Positions 34,806-47,664 of a stretch of 64,000 nucleotides of DNA are shown one piece after another. The notes under the pieces are model-generated. The model made no database searches and had not been told where the DNA came from. It worked only from the letters and a program-made list of their open reading frames with translations. The translations under genes and the position numbers were made by a program. Positions within the stretch are counted from its first letter, which is position 1; every line of letters begins with the position of its first letter. This stretch comes from Phoenix dactylifera (lineage: Eukaryota > Streptophyta > Magnoliopsida > Arecales > Arecaceae): contig NW_024067786.1 of assembly GCF_009389715.1 (NCBI RefSeq), forward strand, positions 496,001-560,000, written 5' to 3'.

Positions 34806-36588
34806 GGCTGTGTTTGGTAACCCAAATGGGATCATCAAGATGATCTTTGTTGTGATTCAAATTTGGCCCGAGGGTGATCATGCCGGAGAAGTTGGGGGAG
34901 CTACTGGAGTGCAGAAGAAGACGAGAAGAGCTACCTCCCTCGACCGACGGTGTATCTGCACAAAGCCTCACCGGTGTTTTCTGTGAGGACCCTCCGACGT
35001 TCAAGTTAGAGTGGAGTTTAGTAGGTCCAGCCAAGAGTTCCTTTAGGCGTTACCTGTTGGGATCTTTTATAATCCTGATATGAGCGCTTAGGTGGTGGAG
35101 GTATGGCCCGTTTCCATCATGAGAATGAGTAGCGCACAGCCTGAGCTTGCTTGTGGCGTGCAGTGGTGTCTGTCTTGGGAATGATGAGACGTTGCCAGTC
35201 GTATTAGAGTTTGACCCATTCTCATCATGAGTGGGAGTGGTGCGCAGCATGACCTTGCTTGTGGCGCACGGTGGAGTTCGTTCTTAGGAACGGTAAGGTG
35301 TTGCCCTTAGTTGTCGTGGGCCAGTAGGCGAAGCACGGCGTGGTGGCGTCGCAATGCACGGCCACGTAGGAGGGCGAAGGCATGCACATAGATGCAGTGG
35401 TTGGTGAGGCCGAGCTTCGTCGAAAGGCCGCATCAGGCATTCAACGAGGTCAGTTAGATGGGTGCTGAGGCCAGCCTAGCATTCCAGGTTCCGAGGTGTG
35501 TTCGGTGGAGCGCCCCGAGCTCGCGAGTTGGTGTGCATTACCGGAGAATAAGAAAGGCGCCCCGAGCTTGGCTGGGGTGCATCGGCGAACAAGGAGGGCG
35601 CCCCAAACTTTGCCGGGGCGTGTCAGCAAACAAGGAGGGAGCCCCGAACTTGGCCGAGGCCGTCAGCAAACAAGGAGAGCGCCTCAAACTTGGCCAAGGC
35701 TCGTCGTCGAATATCCGAGGTTGAGGAAACTTTTGGTAGAGTTCGAGATCAGGCTGATTCTAAGCCGGACCGAAGATACGTCCGGTCGGCGTTGGTGTCT
35801 GTTGGGCCGAAATTGGGTGGCTCTTTTGGTGTGGGCTGGACGATCCATTCCCCCCCCCCCCCCTCAATCTTAGATTACTGATGATCCTTATCTCAGTATA
35901 ATTTAATTCCTGATGATCAAAGATCATCGTATTTGTATACTATGTTCTAGTAACTGAAGATTTTGAAGAATCGCTGAGCAACATATTTAGTATTCTATGG
36001 GAATCTAAGATTATTAACGATATGATAGCCAAATTAACCATGATATATTTCTTAAAAATATATCTATTAATCCTATAAATTATTACTTATATAAAAATAT
36101 ATTAATTGCTATTATGGAATTGATATTTTTATTTACAATATGTTATTATTTTAATACTAATATTTATTTTGATTAGAAAAATAAGACAAATAGAAGTAAT
36201 ATATTAAATAATTTCAAAATATAAATATAAAGTATAAATAATATACTTCTCTTATAATTTAAAGTTATAATTGAATAACAATATGACAATAATATGACTA
36301 ATAATTATGTAATATTAATATGATATTGTATATAATATCGATATAATATGTTAATGGTATATTGATGTAATATGTTAATTGTATATTGATATATCAAAAA
36401 AAAATTGTTAAACTTGGGAGCATTTTTGTTCCCAAATTTCAACCGAAGATCACTATCTTAGGGTGATCTTGGATACCTTATCTTAGAAACGAAATTTTTA
36501 TCACTGAGTTGGACGTTGATTTGAGAAGTATAGGTGATATGGATCATTGCCATGTAAGATCATCATGGTGCAACCAAACATAGTGACC
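34806..36588. mobile_element. MITE-like element carrying an internal LTR-like insertion
   Basis: The left end reads GGCTGTGTTTGGTAACCC... with ATCATCAAGATGATC just inside. The right end, reverse complemented, reads GGTCACTATGTTTGGTTGCACCATGATGATC. So an imperfect TGTTTGGT-type inverted end plus inverted GATGATC motifs bracket the region. The AT-rich right half (35880-36400) fits a MITE body. The left half is interrupted by about 1 kb of GC-rich sequence listed separately. No clean target duplication was found, so the superfamily is left open. Confidence 0.4.
34870..35875 (+). mobile_element. GC-rich LTR-like fragment (probable Ty3/gypsy solo LTR) inside the MITE
   Basis: The sequence is GC-rich and carries internal tandem structure: a roughly 110-bp unit twice (around 35108-35330; each has CAT.ATGAG..., CTTGCTTGTGGCG, and TTCTTAGGAACG/TCTTGGGAATG), then about four copies of a 45-50-bp unit (about 35550-35710; AAGGAGGGCGCCCC..ACTTGGCC). 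A poly(C) run of 12 sits at 35850-35862. These features are like the U3/R portion of large plant gypsy LTRs. No coding domain, no partner repeat and no target duplication were seen, so class and ends are uncertain. It appears old and incomplete. Confidence 0.4.
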
Positions 36589-39500
36589 TTGTCACCTCCA
36601 TCCATATTACGCTTGATCTTGAAAGGATCACCTCATACCAAAAGCCTTCGTATATTTTGCAAGTTGATCAAGAGTGCCTCGAAAAGAATTAGGATGAGTG
36701 CTCATATGCAATAATGATATTATTGTAAGTGTATAATAAGCATATGTTGTGGCTAATTGAATGATATTTTAATAAAGCTATATTTTGAACATGAATGTAT
36801 AAAAGCATTCTATTTAATAATTAATTTCTTTCCAAGAAAATTAATTTCACATAAATTTATTTAGATAATAAATGGTCTGTAGAGTGAAGCCCCAAGGGCT
36901 ATAATGCTGCATGCTAGATCTTCACATATGAGCATGCATGTTTTCAATATACGTAAGTACGTAGCCTGCTGGTATGCATCATGTTTACAATGTCGCATGC
37001 TGAAACCAATTTAGTGGCTCAATGTTCGTTCTTCCATGAGACATAAGAGAGTGAAGCAGGACAAAGAAGTTTCTTAATGATGTTCTTTTTTTTCTTTTTC
37101 TTTTTCTTTTTCTTTTTTTGAGGTAAGAGTTGAGAAATTATACGTTTAGGAAATTAACATGGTTTGCAGCGAGCCTAGCTTCGTCGATGGTTACTACATT
37201 GTAATATGACTCTTTTATTGAAGATAGGATTGGTGCAATGTGTAGAGTTGAAGGGGTCTATTTATATGCGAGTGAATGATCAGTGGCAAGGTAAAGAAGT
37301 TACTGTAAAAAAAAAATAAAAAAAATAAAATAAAATGAAAATCAATAATATAACTCATCCTACTTATGGAGCATATATGCCAGCTGAAGTGTTATTTTCC
37401 TGTACATAATTGCAGTGGAATAGGCAAGCAAAGGGAAGAGAATTCATTGCAAGAATGCGGAGAAAACACATGCTGTCTTGAAAGATAATCGCCTTGTACA
37501 TGGCCAATTACTTCAGAAACACCCTTAGGGTTGGGGAGAGTTAGCTGCTTAGTGCGCTCCGAAATATACTATATTTTGACTTTTTTTAGATGTATCCATA
37601 TTAGATTTGTATGAATCATCCATTTCAACAATAATAATAACAATAATAATTTATACTCACCAAATTATTATTGTAAGAAGGTGAGACTATCGAATTTTGG
37701 TATCTGATAAAAATTTTATCATTTGCAACTTCTGACGAGCCTTGCTCAAGAAGGTGAGACTTACAAAGTACACGCAAACAATGGTGACTTGGATTTTTGA
37801 TCTCAAGGATTCAACATCTGGAGAGAATTCTGGTTGGGTTTTGTACGGTGTGATATCAGACCTTCATGTTTCCCCCTATTGCCCATACAACTAGGTTACA
37901 CCATGCAATTACTATGTTTTGGTAGTTGATGTTGCAGGTATTTTTCATCCATCTTCCAAGCTTTCTGCAATTATAAAACATTATTCTGGAAAATTTGATA
38001 TAAATGCAAGAAAATTTAAAGGATCATGTCATGTTGATTTCTAGTGAAAGTTTGAGTACCATGTAGACACAGTATCTCATTTAGAGTAAAAGGAAGCAGA
38101 AGGATCCTGAGAAACATTTTATTGAAGCAGTAAGATCAGTCCTAAAATTAAAATTTATCAAAGATGGAGAATATGACTAGAAGGAAAGCCTAAATGACAC
38201 TCGAATGTTTTGAAAAGAATCATCATGATTGATAAGAAAAATTTTAATTCTTTTTGGGTTTAGAATAAATCCGGAATGTCTTGAATCAATTCTTCAAAAT
38301 TATTGGTGTTGACATCATTATTACTCAAAAAAATGATTTAGCCCAGGAGTTTTACCTCGGGTTTGTGATTTTGAACTAGTAAACTGATATAATTTTTTTG
38401 CAATATTTGTTTAGATCATTTTATATTCAGCAAGGATGATAAGGATGAGAAATCTTGCTCAACGTGATATAAATTAAATCAGTTCTTGTGATGTTGAACT
38501 TTGTAAATCAGAACTATTAGATTAGTTAGACTGCACAACCTCGAGAAGAGTCTAAACACCTATCTGTGCTAGTTGTCTCCCAGTTGCTGAAATCAAGTTT
38601 GTTTGCTTTAGATTAAAGAGGTCAAAATATTTGACAATTTAATTGCTCTGAAAGAAAGAAGATGGTGGCAAATGGTAGTGCAGGTGTGTTTCTTCTCCTC
38701 TGCCATCCGAGTTTTCATACAGAACAGTAATCAGCGGAGATAAAATATTAACTCCACGCAGTGAAACATGACTTGCAACGCATTATGCTTGCAAAATTTC
38801 TCCTTCTGCAGTGAACTTAGTGGCGTTTGCACAATCTCTAAAGCTTCATGGTGGTGCTTGTTCTTCAATTGAGACAATAATGAAACGCCGATATGGTGAA
38901 GTTTTTGAATGAAGAATTCCATGTTTCTTTTCTAGGAGCACTAAGAGAGATTATCAGGGTATATGGAAGTTTTCATGGTACATAATCCACAATAATCTTA
39001 CCAAGAGTCATTTATCCTGAAAAGGTTAACAGTGAAAATTAGTGCAGTAGTTTGGGTTCCACGTTTGTTGGAACTTCAGCTTGACTACAGTTGGTATTTA
39101 TTGCAGAAGTTAAGCTTGAAAAGTTTATCAACATGCAAATTTTCCCTTCCTCAAAGAAAAAAAAGAGAGTTTTTGAGAAATAAGGGCATTGGAAAGAGCC
39201 CAAGAAAATAGATCATAATAAAAGAAAGCATGCAGTTTTGCGAGACAACTGACATTTGGAAGTCTTCCTTGTTGGATTTTTTGCAGTTATATTTCTGATT
39301 TTTTTTTTATAGTAATTCAAAATTTTTATTTTTATGTTTTACCTTAGTTTTATATTGGCATGTCTTATACAGACACATCTATTGAGAATATGGTAGTTAT
39401 TCAATCAAGAGATACATCCAATCCTCTTGAGAGTTCTTTCTATGAAAGGGAGCATCCCTTCATAAAGGAACTGCATGGAAGGATACTTCTAAAGCATCAC

Positions 39501-40666
39501 AACTCTCAAATTATGTCCCCTCTTGAAATTTTATAAATAAGGATTCAAAAGGTAGAATTTCTATTATATTCATCCCCATTTTTAAAAGTTTTATTTTGCA
39601 TTATTTTTATCAGCATTTAGGCTTAGATTAGTTCAGATTAGTCCTTGAATAATCTTAGTAGAATGCATCTCAAAGCAATCATGAAACAATTCCATGTATC
39701 TTGAAAGTAGAGCAACAGAAAACTGTTGGCACTAGGAGTTGATGAGAAAGTCTCCACTAAAGAAACTGTTGAATTCAATTATTTTTCAAACTTACTTCTA
39801 TTCATATAGAAAAGATGAAGAAGAAGTATTGACCTAATTATGTTAATATATAAGTTAGCAGACATGATTTTTCCAACATTTCTATTATGGCTTAACAAGA
39901 GCTGCTTTATTCAGTCATAACGAAGAATTCTTTTGAAGATTCTATTCTTCAGCTTGATTTTCTTCTTGGTGGTGCGACTCATCAGTGGCTTTGCTCCTGA
40001 AAATAAAGACATCCAGTCCTTAGAAATTCTAGTATGACATTTATTGTTGTTCCATTCCTTTCAGCTCAATATACAAAAGAACTTCCCTAAGAACTCATTG
40101 TGTTTTAAGGGACAAGGCTTCCTAGATTTGGAAATGATCACATCCTGCACTTTATCATCAGAACTTGTGATCAAATTTATATGACCGGCTTCGAAGAACT
40201 TTGCAGTCAGGACTCATAGGATAGATTGTCACAGACTTTGCGCAGCAACTTCCGCACATATGAAAATTCGTTGGATATCAGAGCTAATGCCCATATATAT
40301 AAATTCAATCCAACCTTTCCCATGAATGTTCCATCTTTCTCTTCACTTATTTTTCTGTGATCAATATGCTTACACATGGTATACCTCCTTTTGCAGCTAG
40401 AGTGATGTAGACAACTATATTTTGCATCTATTTCAGGTAGCTCGTCATTTCTTTCCTTGCTCTACATTATTATTCATCTGATATGCAATAACTACACCGA
40501 TCGTTCTCAACATTATTACTCAAATATGTGGAGTGTGGTAGTATTTGGTATTAACAGAAGCACAAACAGTAGAAGGCTCAAAAACACAAAAATGGAATGT
40601 GCACTTGAACAAAACTCACCTTGAATGGCAGCCTTGGCATGCTCCTAAAAGAGAACAGTTCAAAGT
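36589..40666. other. Four-kb intergenic region, no supported gene
   Basis: AT-rich, with a (TTTTTC)n tract at about 37087-37118, A-rich tracts near 37307-37335, and small purine runs. A part around 39360-39600 has an LTR-like flavour (TATAAATAAGG near 39532) but no partner repeat. No frame longer than about 65 codons is convincing and no family is recognised on either strand. Confidence 0.45.
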
Positions 40667-42103
40667 TCACATAGCATTGTTAGAAGGGAAGAAGACATGA
40701 TGCAGGTGGTGATATAGTTTGGCAAGGTGGAAGTGATGGAGGTGGTCACGATGCGCGAAAGATATCAGACCGACAGCTAGAGCCAATGCCAACAAAAGAA
40801 GTAGTCTATTGGAATAATTCACAGCTATAAGACCTCTTTCTGGCCCTGTTGCCATCTCGTTTCTTGGTACTTCTTCTACAGCTTGTTCCTTCTCTGCAAA
40901 CTTCTCCTCATACTCTTCTATTTCTTGTTCTGCTTGTACTGCAGTTACCTTTTCTTTGGAACTCTCTTCAGTGCCCCCCTGGTGGTTTTCCCGCAATGAT
41001 GAGTCCTTCTCTTGTTCAATTGCCTCAGCTGGGTTCATGGAAGAAGCCCCTGTGCCATCCGATCCCTCCTCCTCCCTCTCACTCTCTTCTTCCACAGTTG
41101 ACGACTTTGTTTCCTCTTCTTTCTCCTCTTTGTCATGAGAAAGCCTTGATTCTTCCGGAGTCTGCTTGGTTGGGTTTCGGATTGTGTCCGATCCAACAGC
41201 TCTGAATGAAAGTCCTTGTAGTTCTTCAGGTGATAGGGCTTCTGCTTCTTCGCTGACATCCTTTTCTTCTCTGTCTTTGTCATCAGCAAGCCCAGATTCC
41301 TCCAAAATTTGCTTATTTTGGTCTTGGATGTTGGTGAATTCGACACCACTGAATGAAAATACTGGCGTTTCTTCTTTTAGTTCATCGAGGTTGCTAAGTA
41401 AAAATTTTTGAACAGCATTATCATAACATTCAGCAGCATCTGCAGCCGAGACAATCTCTGAATTCTTGAAGGCCGGACTTTGATCAATCTTGGTCGCCAT
41501 GCTTGTACTCTCCTGAGCAAAAGATCAAGAAAAATGAGTAAAAATAAAACTAAAACCAAAACCAGAAGAAGGACACCAAATCAACGCATATGCCAATTAC
41601 CTGAATTTCCACTTTAGTATGAACCGAAAACTCCCCTTGCCTGCAAAATTAATTCATCAACGTTGCCCCAAAGAATCATGTTAAAATCTTTTTGAGCAAA
41701 TCAACAAACGGAGAAATCACAAATAACAAAAAATCCATCAATTTATCCATAAAAATCACCAGCTCTCGGCAGGCTTTAGGGATGGAGATAGCGGAATGCG
41801 ATCAAGAGTCATAAGAGATACAAGTCCCCTCGCCGCCTGGCCATCGACCTCATCGAGCTGGTCATCAAAGCTAATTCCCTTGTTTAAGCTCTCTTCCACC
41901 TTACAACTTTCATCGGCCGGCCTCATCGACGATCTTCTTCTTTTGCTATTAACATGAGCTCGGTGCGCGGCGAAGGCTGCTCCAAGACCCGCAGCGACGA
42001 GAGCCCCACCCAGCACCAGAAGACCTCCCCCACCCCTCACCTCTATCTTCATCCATGGCTTCCTCCGCCTCTCCTCCTGCTCCACCTCTGAAGCTGCTCT
42101 CAT
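40667..42103 (-). CDS. Acidic membrane protein with two hydrophobic segments and His-rich C-terminus (409 aa), function unknown
   Basis: Three minus-strand exons, 42103-41760, 41640-41601 and 41512-40667, join in phase (2, then 0) to 409 codons plus stop. The ATG at 42103 is the first in frame; upstream codons give only a TTG. Residues about 25-46 (GGGGLLVLGGALVAAGLGAAFAAH) form a small-residue hydrophobic segment. The middle, about residues 130-350, is very Glu/Lys/Ser-rich and probably disordered or coiled. Near 364-382 comes a second hydrophobic segment (LLLLLALALAVGLISFA). The C terminus is His-rich: HRDHLHHFHLAKLYHHLHH. Charge placement would allow a hairpin-like or double-pass membrane protein. 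I do not recognise a family. Homologous plant proteins may exist under uncharacterised names. An ATG at 41500 in exon 3 could also serve as an internal start. Confidence 0.72.
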
Positions 42104-42699
42104 GGTATTGTCTCCAAGGGAACTTTTGGCTCCTTTCTTCTCTCCTTCCTCTCTTGTATTCTCTCGTGTCCCCAAAGTCGTTGGAGATAGCAGTCAAATC
42201 GCCATGGTTTACATCTGTTTCACACGAGACAGGTGGAGGGGGATACGTTTAGATATTTGCGCCAACTACGGAGATTCCACTGTGTCGGCTTCTAGTGCCG
42301 AGTGAGACACGTGGACCGTCCGACCAGGCCTTGGATCCGGATCTAATTCACGAATCCGACTGCGGTGGGGAAATTTGGAAGAGGAGCCACGCGTCTTTGG
42401 ATGGATCTAACGAAGGGAAGGGGGGATAGCTTACTTTCCACTGAGCTTATGAATTTAGGGCAGTCTTGTCTCTGGTAATAAGTTTATCGGAACAAATTTA
42501 CTGTACTAACAAATGTAATGATGTCATGGCTTTTGAAATCGTAGTCAAAAATTCAAGAAGCAAAGATTCGGAATTTTAAGGAAAATTCGGAGCTGCGGAA
42601 AAGGTGCAGTGAAAAATACATCTCCTTCAAAAAGAAAATTCGAAGCTGCGGAAAAGGCGTAGTGAAACATTCATCTCCTTCAAAAAGAAATTCGGAGCT
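42104..42699. other. Promoter-side flank and short tandem repeat
   Basis: This is the 5' flank of the minus-strand membrane-protein gene, followed by intergenic sequence. It ends in a 53-bp tandem repeat (42582-42695) at the LINE's 5' edge. Confidence 0.45.
42582..42695. repeat. 53-bp tandem repeat, about 2.2 copies
   Basis: The unit AAAATTCGGAGCTGCGGAAA... begins near 42582 and 42635, with a partial third copy near 42688. Copies differ at a few positions (GGTGCAG versus GGCGTAG). Confidence 0.75.
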
Positions 42700-45039
42700 T
42701 TTGACATAATGCGCCTACGGAGGCAACTTGCCGATCATCACATGATATTACGCCAGCACAAGATCTTCTGGAGACAGAAGTTCAGGATTCAGTGGGTCAG
42801 AGAAAGTAATCGGAATACTAGTTTCTTTCACCGGACGAAGGTTATTCAAAGGTAGAGAAACACGATCTGCTCCCTACGAGAAGGGACAGGTCGGCGGGTG
42901 GAGGGAGAGTCGGCGGTCAATCAGGTACTGCTTGATTTCTTTCGGTTCAGATGGACGGAGGATAGGGACTCGGGGGATGTCGACCAGTTACCGCGGGCGG
43001 ACACGCAAATTGGAACTACCGAGAACGTACTGTTGGTGCAGCCGGTGACAGGGGAGGAAGTGCAGGAGGCGATCTGGGCCCTAGCAGAGGATAAAGTTCT
43101 AGGGCCAGATGGCTTTCCACCTTTCTTTTTTAGGAGATATCAGGATATCATCTGGAGTGCTGTGGTAGAGGTAGTCCGGAGTTTTTTCGGTCAGGCAGTG
43201 ATGCCTGAAGACTGGAGAGCTACCTTTGTCATGCTGATACCCAAGCGCCAGGATGTGGCGGAGTCTAGTCACTTCAGGCTCATCAGCTTGTGCACAACCC
43301 TCTATAAAGTTGTGAAAAGGATAATGGTGGGTAGGATGAAGCCTTTGCTGCCAGGCCTCATTTGCTAGGAGCAAAGTACTTTCGTAGGAGGTAGGAATAT
43401 CTCTGATAATGTTATGCTGACCCAAAAAATGATGTGGGATCTTCAATGTGCTTCTAAGCAGCAAAAGCCTGATGGCTATCAAGCTGAACATGGAGCAGGC
43501 TTATGATAAAATCAGATGGAGCTTCCTAAGGCGCACTTTGGAGAGTTTTGGTTTCCATAAGATTTGGATTGACTGGGTGTTGGGGTACATTCGGGGGCCG
43601 AGATTCTCTATCTTGGTCAACGATACGTCATTCCCTTTCTTTAGGTCTACCATGGGGCTTAGAGAGGGATGTCCTTTATCCCCTTACTTGTTGATCATCT
43701 GCGTTGATGTCTTGTCTTGGGCTTTGCAGGGTGCGTGTGCTAACCGAAAGCTGGAGGCATTTATTTCCACCCCGGGGTCTCGGCTTATATCACACTTACT
43801 ATTCGCAGACGATTGCCTCCTTTTGGCCAGAGCGCAGGCAGCAGACGCCCGAGTCCTTAGAAGAGTACTAGCGGAATATTGCGCAATGTCAAGGCAGAAG
43901 ATAAACCTCCAGAAGTCAACCATCTCCTTCAGCCCTAGTATGGAGCGTAGGGTCAAATAGGAGATTCAAAGGATACTGGAGATGCCAGAGCAGGATGGAA
44001 CCTGGAGCTACCTGGGAGTACCCATTATGGGCAGGAGGCTGCGGGTGGCCGAGTGCTCCGATCTAGTGCAGCGGGTCCAGAGTAGACTAGAGGGTTGGAG
44101 GGCATCTTTACTCTCTATGATGGATAGACTGACATTGATTAGATCAATACTAGCTTCCATACTTATCTACCTCATGGCAAACACGGTGGTTCCGAAGACA
44201 ATGTTGATGAGGATCGAGCGGCTACTTCGGAGTTTCCTGTGGGGATCGTATGGAGAGGGTCATGGGGTGCACTTAGTGGCGTGGGAGAGTGTCTGCCTAC
44301 CGTTGAGTGAGGGCGGCCTCGGTGTGGGGTCTCTTTTGGAGAGGCGCGAGGCGTTGATTGTCTGACATGCAGTTCGATTCATCCTGGAGCCGCAGAGATT
44401 CTAGAGTCAGACTATGGCTTCTAGATATGGTCGGACAGGCACCGTAGGGGCGATTTGTAGTAGGCGCAGATGCTTATTCATGTGGCGAGAGATCACGAGG
44501 TTCCTACCAATAGTTACGGAGAATACTACATGGTTGATAGGTGACGGGCAGAGTATCGATATGGCTGGTGACCCGTGAGTGGCTGCCCTCTTATTGTGAC
44601 TCTGGCCGACTATGGTTGACATTGAGACAGTAGAGGGACTGCGGGTTTGTGACCTCCTTGACCCTAGCAAGGCAGCTTGGGATGAGGCTAGGTTGGGTCA
44701 TATTTTCGGGACACACCTTGCTGAGAGAATTCGATCTCTCCTGATACCGGGGTGTGCAGGCCCTGATACTTGGGTGTGGAACACCTCGTGCAGGACCGGT
44801 GTTAAGATGGGAGAGATCTTCTGAGTGCTCCAGTCGGAGCATGAGTTGGGTCCGGACTGTACTTGGATCTGGCGCTTGGGCCTCCACCCGAAGGTCGCAC
44901 TATTCTTATGGAAGGTGGTATGGGATCGGCTTCCGACAAGAGCAGTACTTAGCGGACGGGGATGAGGATGATTCCCTCAGAGTGCCGATTATACGAGGCC
45001 GATAAGACGGTGGACCATGCACTGTTCCAGTGCACATAG
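42700..45039 (+). mobile_element. LINE ORF2, left part (reverse transcriptase), 5'-truncated
   Basis: Plus-strand fragments read as a plant L1-type ORF2 without its endonuclease domain: an FFHRT segment near 42830, EEVQEAIWALAEDKVLGPDGFPPFFFRRYQ (43050-43140), WRATFVMLIPKRQD, then LISLCTTLYKVV..IM (RT palm), MGLREGCPLSPYLLIICVD, and the catalytic HLLFADDCLLLARA near 43795-43835. A thumb-like YLGVPIMGRRLR follows at about 44010. The zf-RVT Cys/His region (ADKTVDHALFQCT) runs up to 45039, where the copia element begins. The frame is broken: stops near 43366, 43958 and 44363, plus frame changes near 43460 and beyond 44600. The LINE continues at 60590. Coding GC is higher than flanking sequence, as in other monocot LINEs. 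Confidence 0.82.
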
Positions 45040-47651
45040 TGTTGGAATTTGTATCCTAAATGTCAATCGTCAGCATATTGATGATTGAATTTTGTAAATG
45101 AATTGACAAATTAATAAAGTGTTATTTGGCATTATTCATCATTTCATCTTCAAATGAACTCTTATATGATGAAGTCCTTAGGACTTATGTTATGATAAAG
45201 GAGGATTTATCTTTGAGTCCTTAAACTTGTTTGCGACGAAATGATATGTTGTTACTAGGACGACAACATTATCGAGATTAGGTCGTTGTGTGACATATAT
45301 GTTGGTTGTCCTCTTAACCAAGGAGTGTGGAGACACTGGTATGCCACACAAGTGAAGTGTAGAAGTACATTTCACTAAACGTGACCAATTCCGGAACGCT
45401 CTACTGTCGAGAGATGTTCCGAGTGGATATGGGTATAAGTTTGGCCCTCTGACCTGAGACCGCAACCTGTGACTAGCAAGCAACTCACTGTACTTTGGTA
45501 CCGGACTACCTGAATTTCTAATTCAGTAACGGAAGGTCACTGGGTGCAGTCAAGTACTTGCGTAGTCAGTTGTGAGTCAAGATGGAATTGACCCCTCCTG
45601 AAAACAGGAGATAATGTCTTGTGATTAATTTAGCAAAACCTTGGCCAGGGTAATCCCAGTGAGGAGTCACGGGATATCTAAAGTTAATCACATAATGGAT
45701 GTACTAATTATAGGGTTGACAGTGAGCTCTAAGTCATCCTGGCATTAGGAGTCAAAGGGATTGAATTATACAGTAACCATAGTTCAGGGTTCCAGAATAT
45801 TTGCTTCGCATATATTCGACATATCCGGACGTCGGGTACCATTGCTAGATGGTCACATCGATTAGTGTAGAAAATTGTTCCTATACTACCGGCTTAGGTT
45901 CGAACCTATGAGGTCACACGCATAGAAGATTCCTGATTGATCAAGAAAGCTGATGAATGATTAAGAATCATTCAAGGGTAATTTGGTCAATTTGATTGGC
46001 AAATTATCTTATAAAATAATTAAAGTAATTATTGAAGGATTAATTAGTAATTAAATTACTAATAAACTCAATTTGATTGAGTAATTGTGCTAAGGATGAG
46101 CTAAATTGAATTGGATTCAAGTTTGGGCTCAATCAGGGTTTTGACCTGATTGGATTAGGTCAGAACCAAAAAGGACTTAAGCTGATCAAATTAATTTTAA
46201 ATTAATTTGTTCTTAATTGGAGATTGACCTAATTGAATTAGGTCCAACACAAAGTAATAATTCAATTTGATTGAGTTTGCATGAGCCAAAATTGAATTGG
46301 ATTCAATTTGAGCTCAATCAGGGTCTGACCTGATTAGATTGGGTTCAACCAAATTGCTTTGTTTTAATTCGGGTTTGACCAAATTTGATTAGGTGCAACC
46401 CAAGGGGATTAGGCTCAGATGATGTGGCAATTATTGGTGACATGGAATTGGATTTCATGAATTTTAAATAAACCAAAATTATTGCATGGCACATGGACCT
46501 ATTGCTTGACACATGGCGACATTGTTTGTTATTTGAATTTAAATTCAAACATTAAGCAATGTGTTAAATGATTTTAATCACTCAAACCATCAGCCAAGGT
46601 GGCGTCTGAATTTTTGAATGGATTAAATTCGAATTTCAAGAGGTGATTTCGAAATTATGAAGTGTTTTACCTTGCCGCATGAATTTCAAATTCCTTCCCT
46701 CTTGCACATGTGTTTAAAATTTGAATTTAAATCAGATTTGGTTGAGATCTGATTTGGGTTGTTCCTATTCCTTTGCATGTGCCAACTAAAAGAGGTTTTC
46801 TGAAAATAAATTTTGAATTTTGAATGAAAATTCGGAGGCCATTAAAAGGGGTCAAACATGGGCACCAAAAACACATCCATTGCAGCCTTCTTCCTCACCC
46901 GCCTCCTCCTCCTCTTCTTCTCCATTTTAGATAGGGTTTTCAGGGTGAATATCTAGAAGATTCAAGATCAGATCTGAGTCCTCTACTTTCCTTACAAACC
47001 TCATCTCTATCTGCTTCAAGATGATTGATCAAGAGTTGATTGAATCCCGGCGGGCAGATTTCAGCTTTCAAGTGTTCTGCAGCTGCTAGCACTATTGCGG
47101 AAGAAGATCCTTCAGGACTTCGCGTGTACTTCTCGTAGAGGCCATTCGTGTGCGTGGCTGCGAAGTCAAGAATCAGATTCACAACTTTCATCCATCATAA
47201 AAGGTATTAATCTAGCATTAATCATTTATTATGGTGTCAAGGTCTAGGTCCAATTCCCCGAGGTTTTACCCTCTTTTGGGGCTCCTCACGGAGATATCTC
47301 CAGAATCCATTCGATGGATATTCGGAGATTAATTGGAATAGAGTTCTTAAGTTTCAGATCTGATAGTTAATCATGCATAAAAGTTTTAGCATAATTGTTT
47401 AAATGATTCCGGCATAATCCTATATGTTCTTAAGGTGCTGATTTCTAGATTTGATCTTGTAAGCATGCATGAATTAAATTGTTTGATTCGGTTTTTCCGC
47501 TGCATTTTAAAACTTACAAAGAACTACGTATGGCTTGATCCCCCTTATGAAGGGATACGTAGGCAACCCGATCAGGTTCAGCCATGGTTTTCAAAAAAAA
47601 AAAAAAAAAATTCAGCATGCTAAACACCGAAGAACCTAGGTTTCACTTTCA
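45040..47651 (+). repeat. 5' LTR of the copia element
   Basis: Starts TGTTGGAATTTG and ends CACTTTCA, just before the primer site. It contains four diverged internal repeats rich in TTGACCTGATT.GATTAGGTC (about 46070-46400) and an A-tract near the right end. Confidence 0.95.
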
Positions 47652-47652
47652 G

Positions 47653-47664
47653 TGGTATCAGAGC
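47653..47664 (+). promoter_or_regulatory. Primer binding site of the copia element
   Basis: TGGTATCAGAGC, complementary to the 3' end of initiator methionine tRNA, lies one base after the 5' LTR. This is the usual primer for plant copia elements. Confidence 0.92.

Noticed and set aside
37700-40000. Possible degraded copia remnant
   Set aside because: One or two short phrases looked integrase- or LTR-like, but no domain signature or terminal repeat could be supported.
45190-45483. 97-codon minus-strand frame found identically in both copia LTRs
   Set aside because: It is identical only because the LTRs are copies of each other. It is antisense within U3 and resembles no protein.
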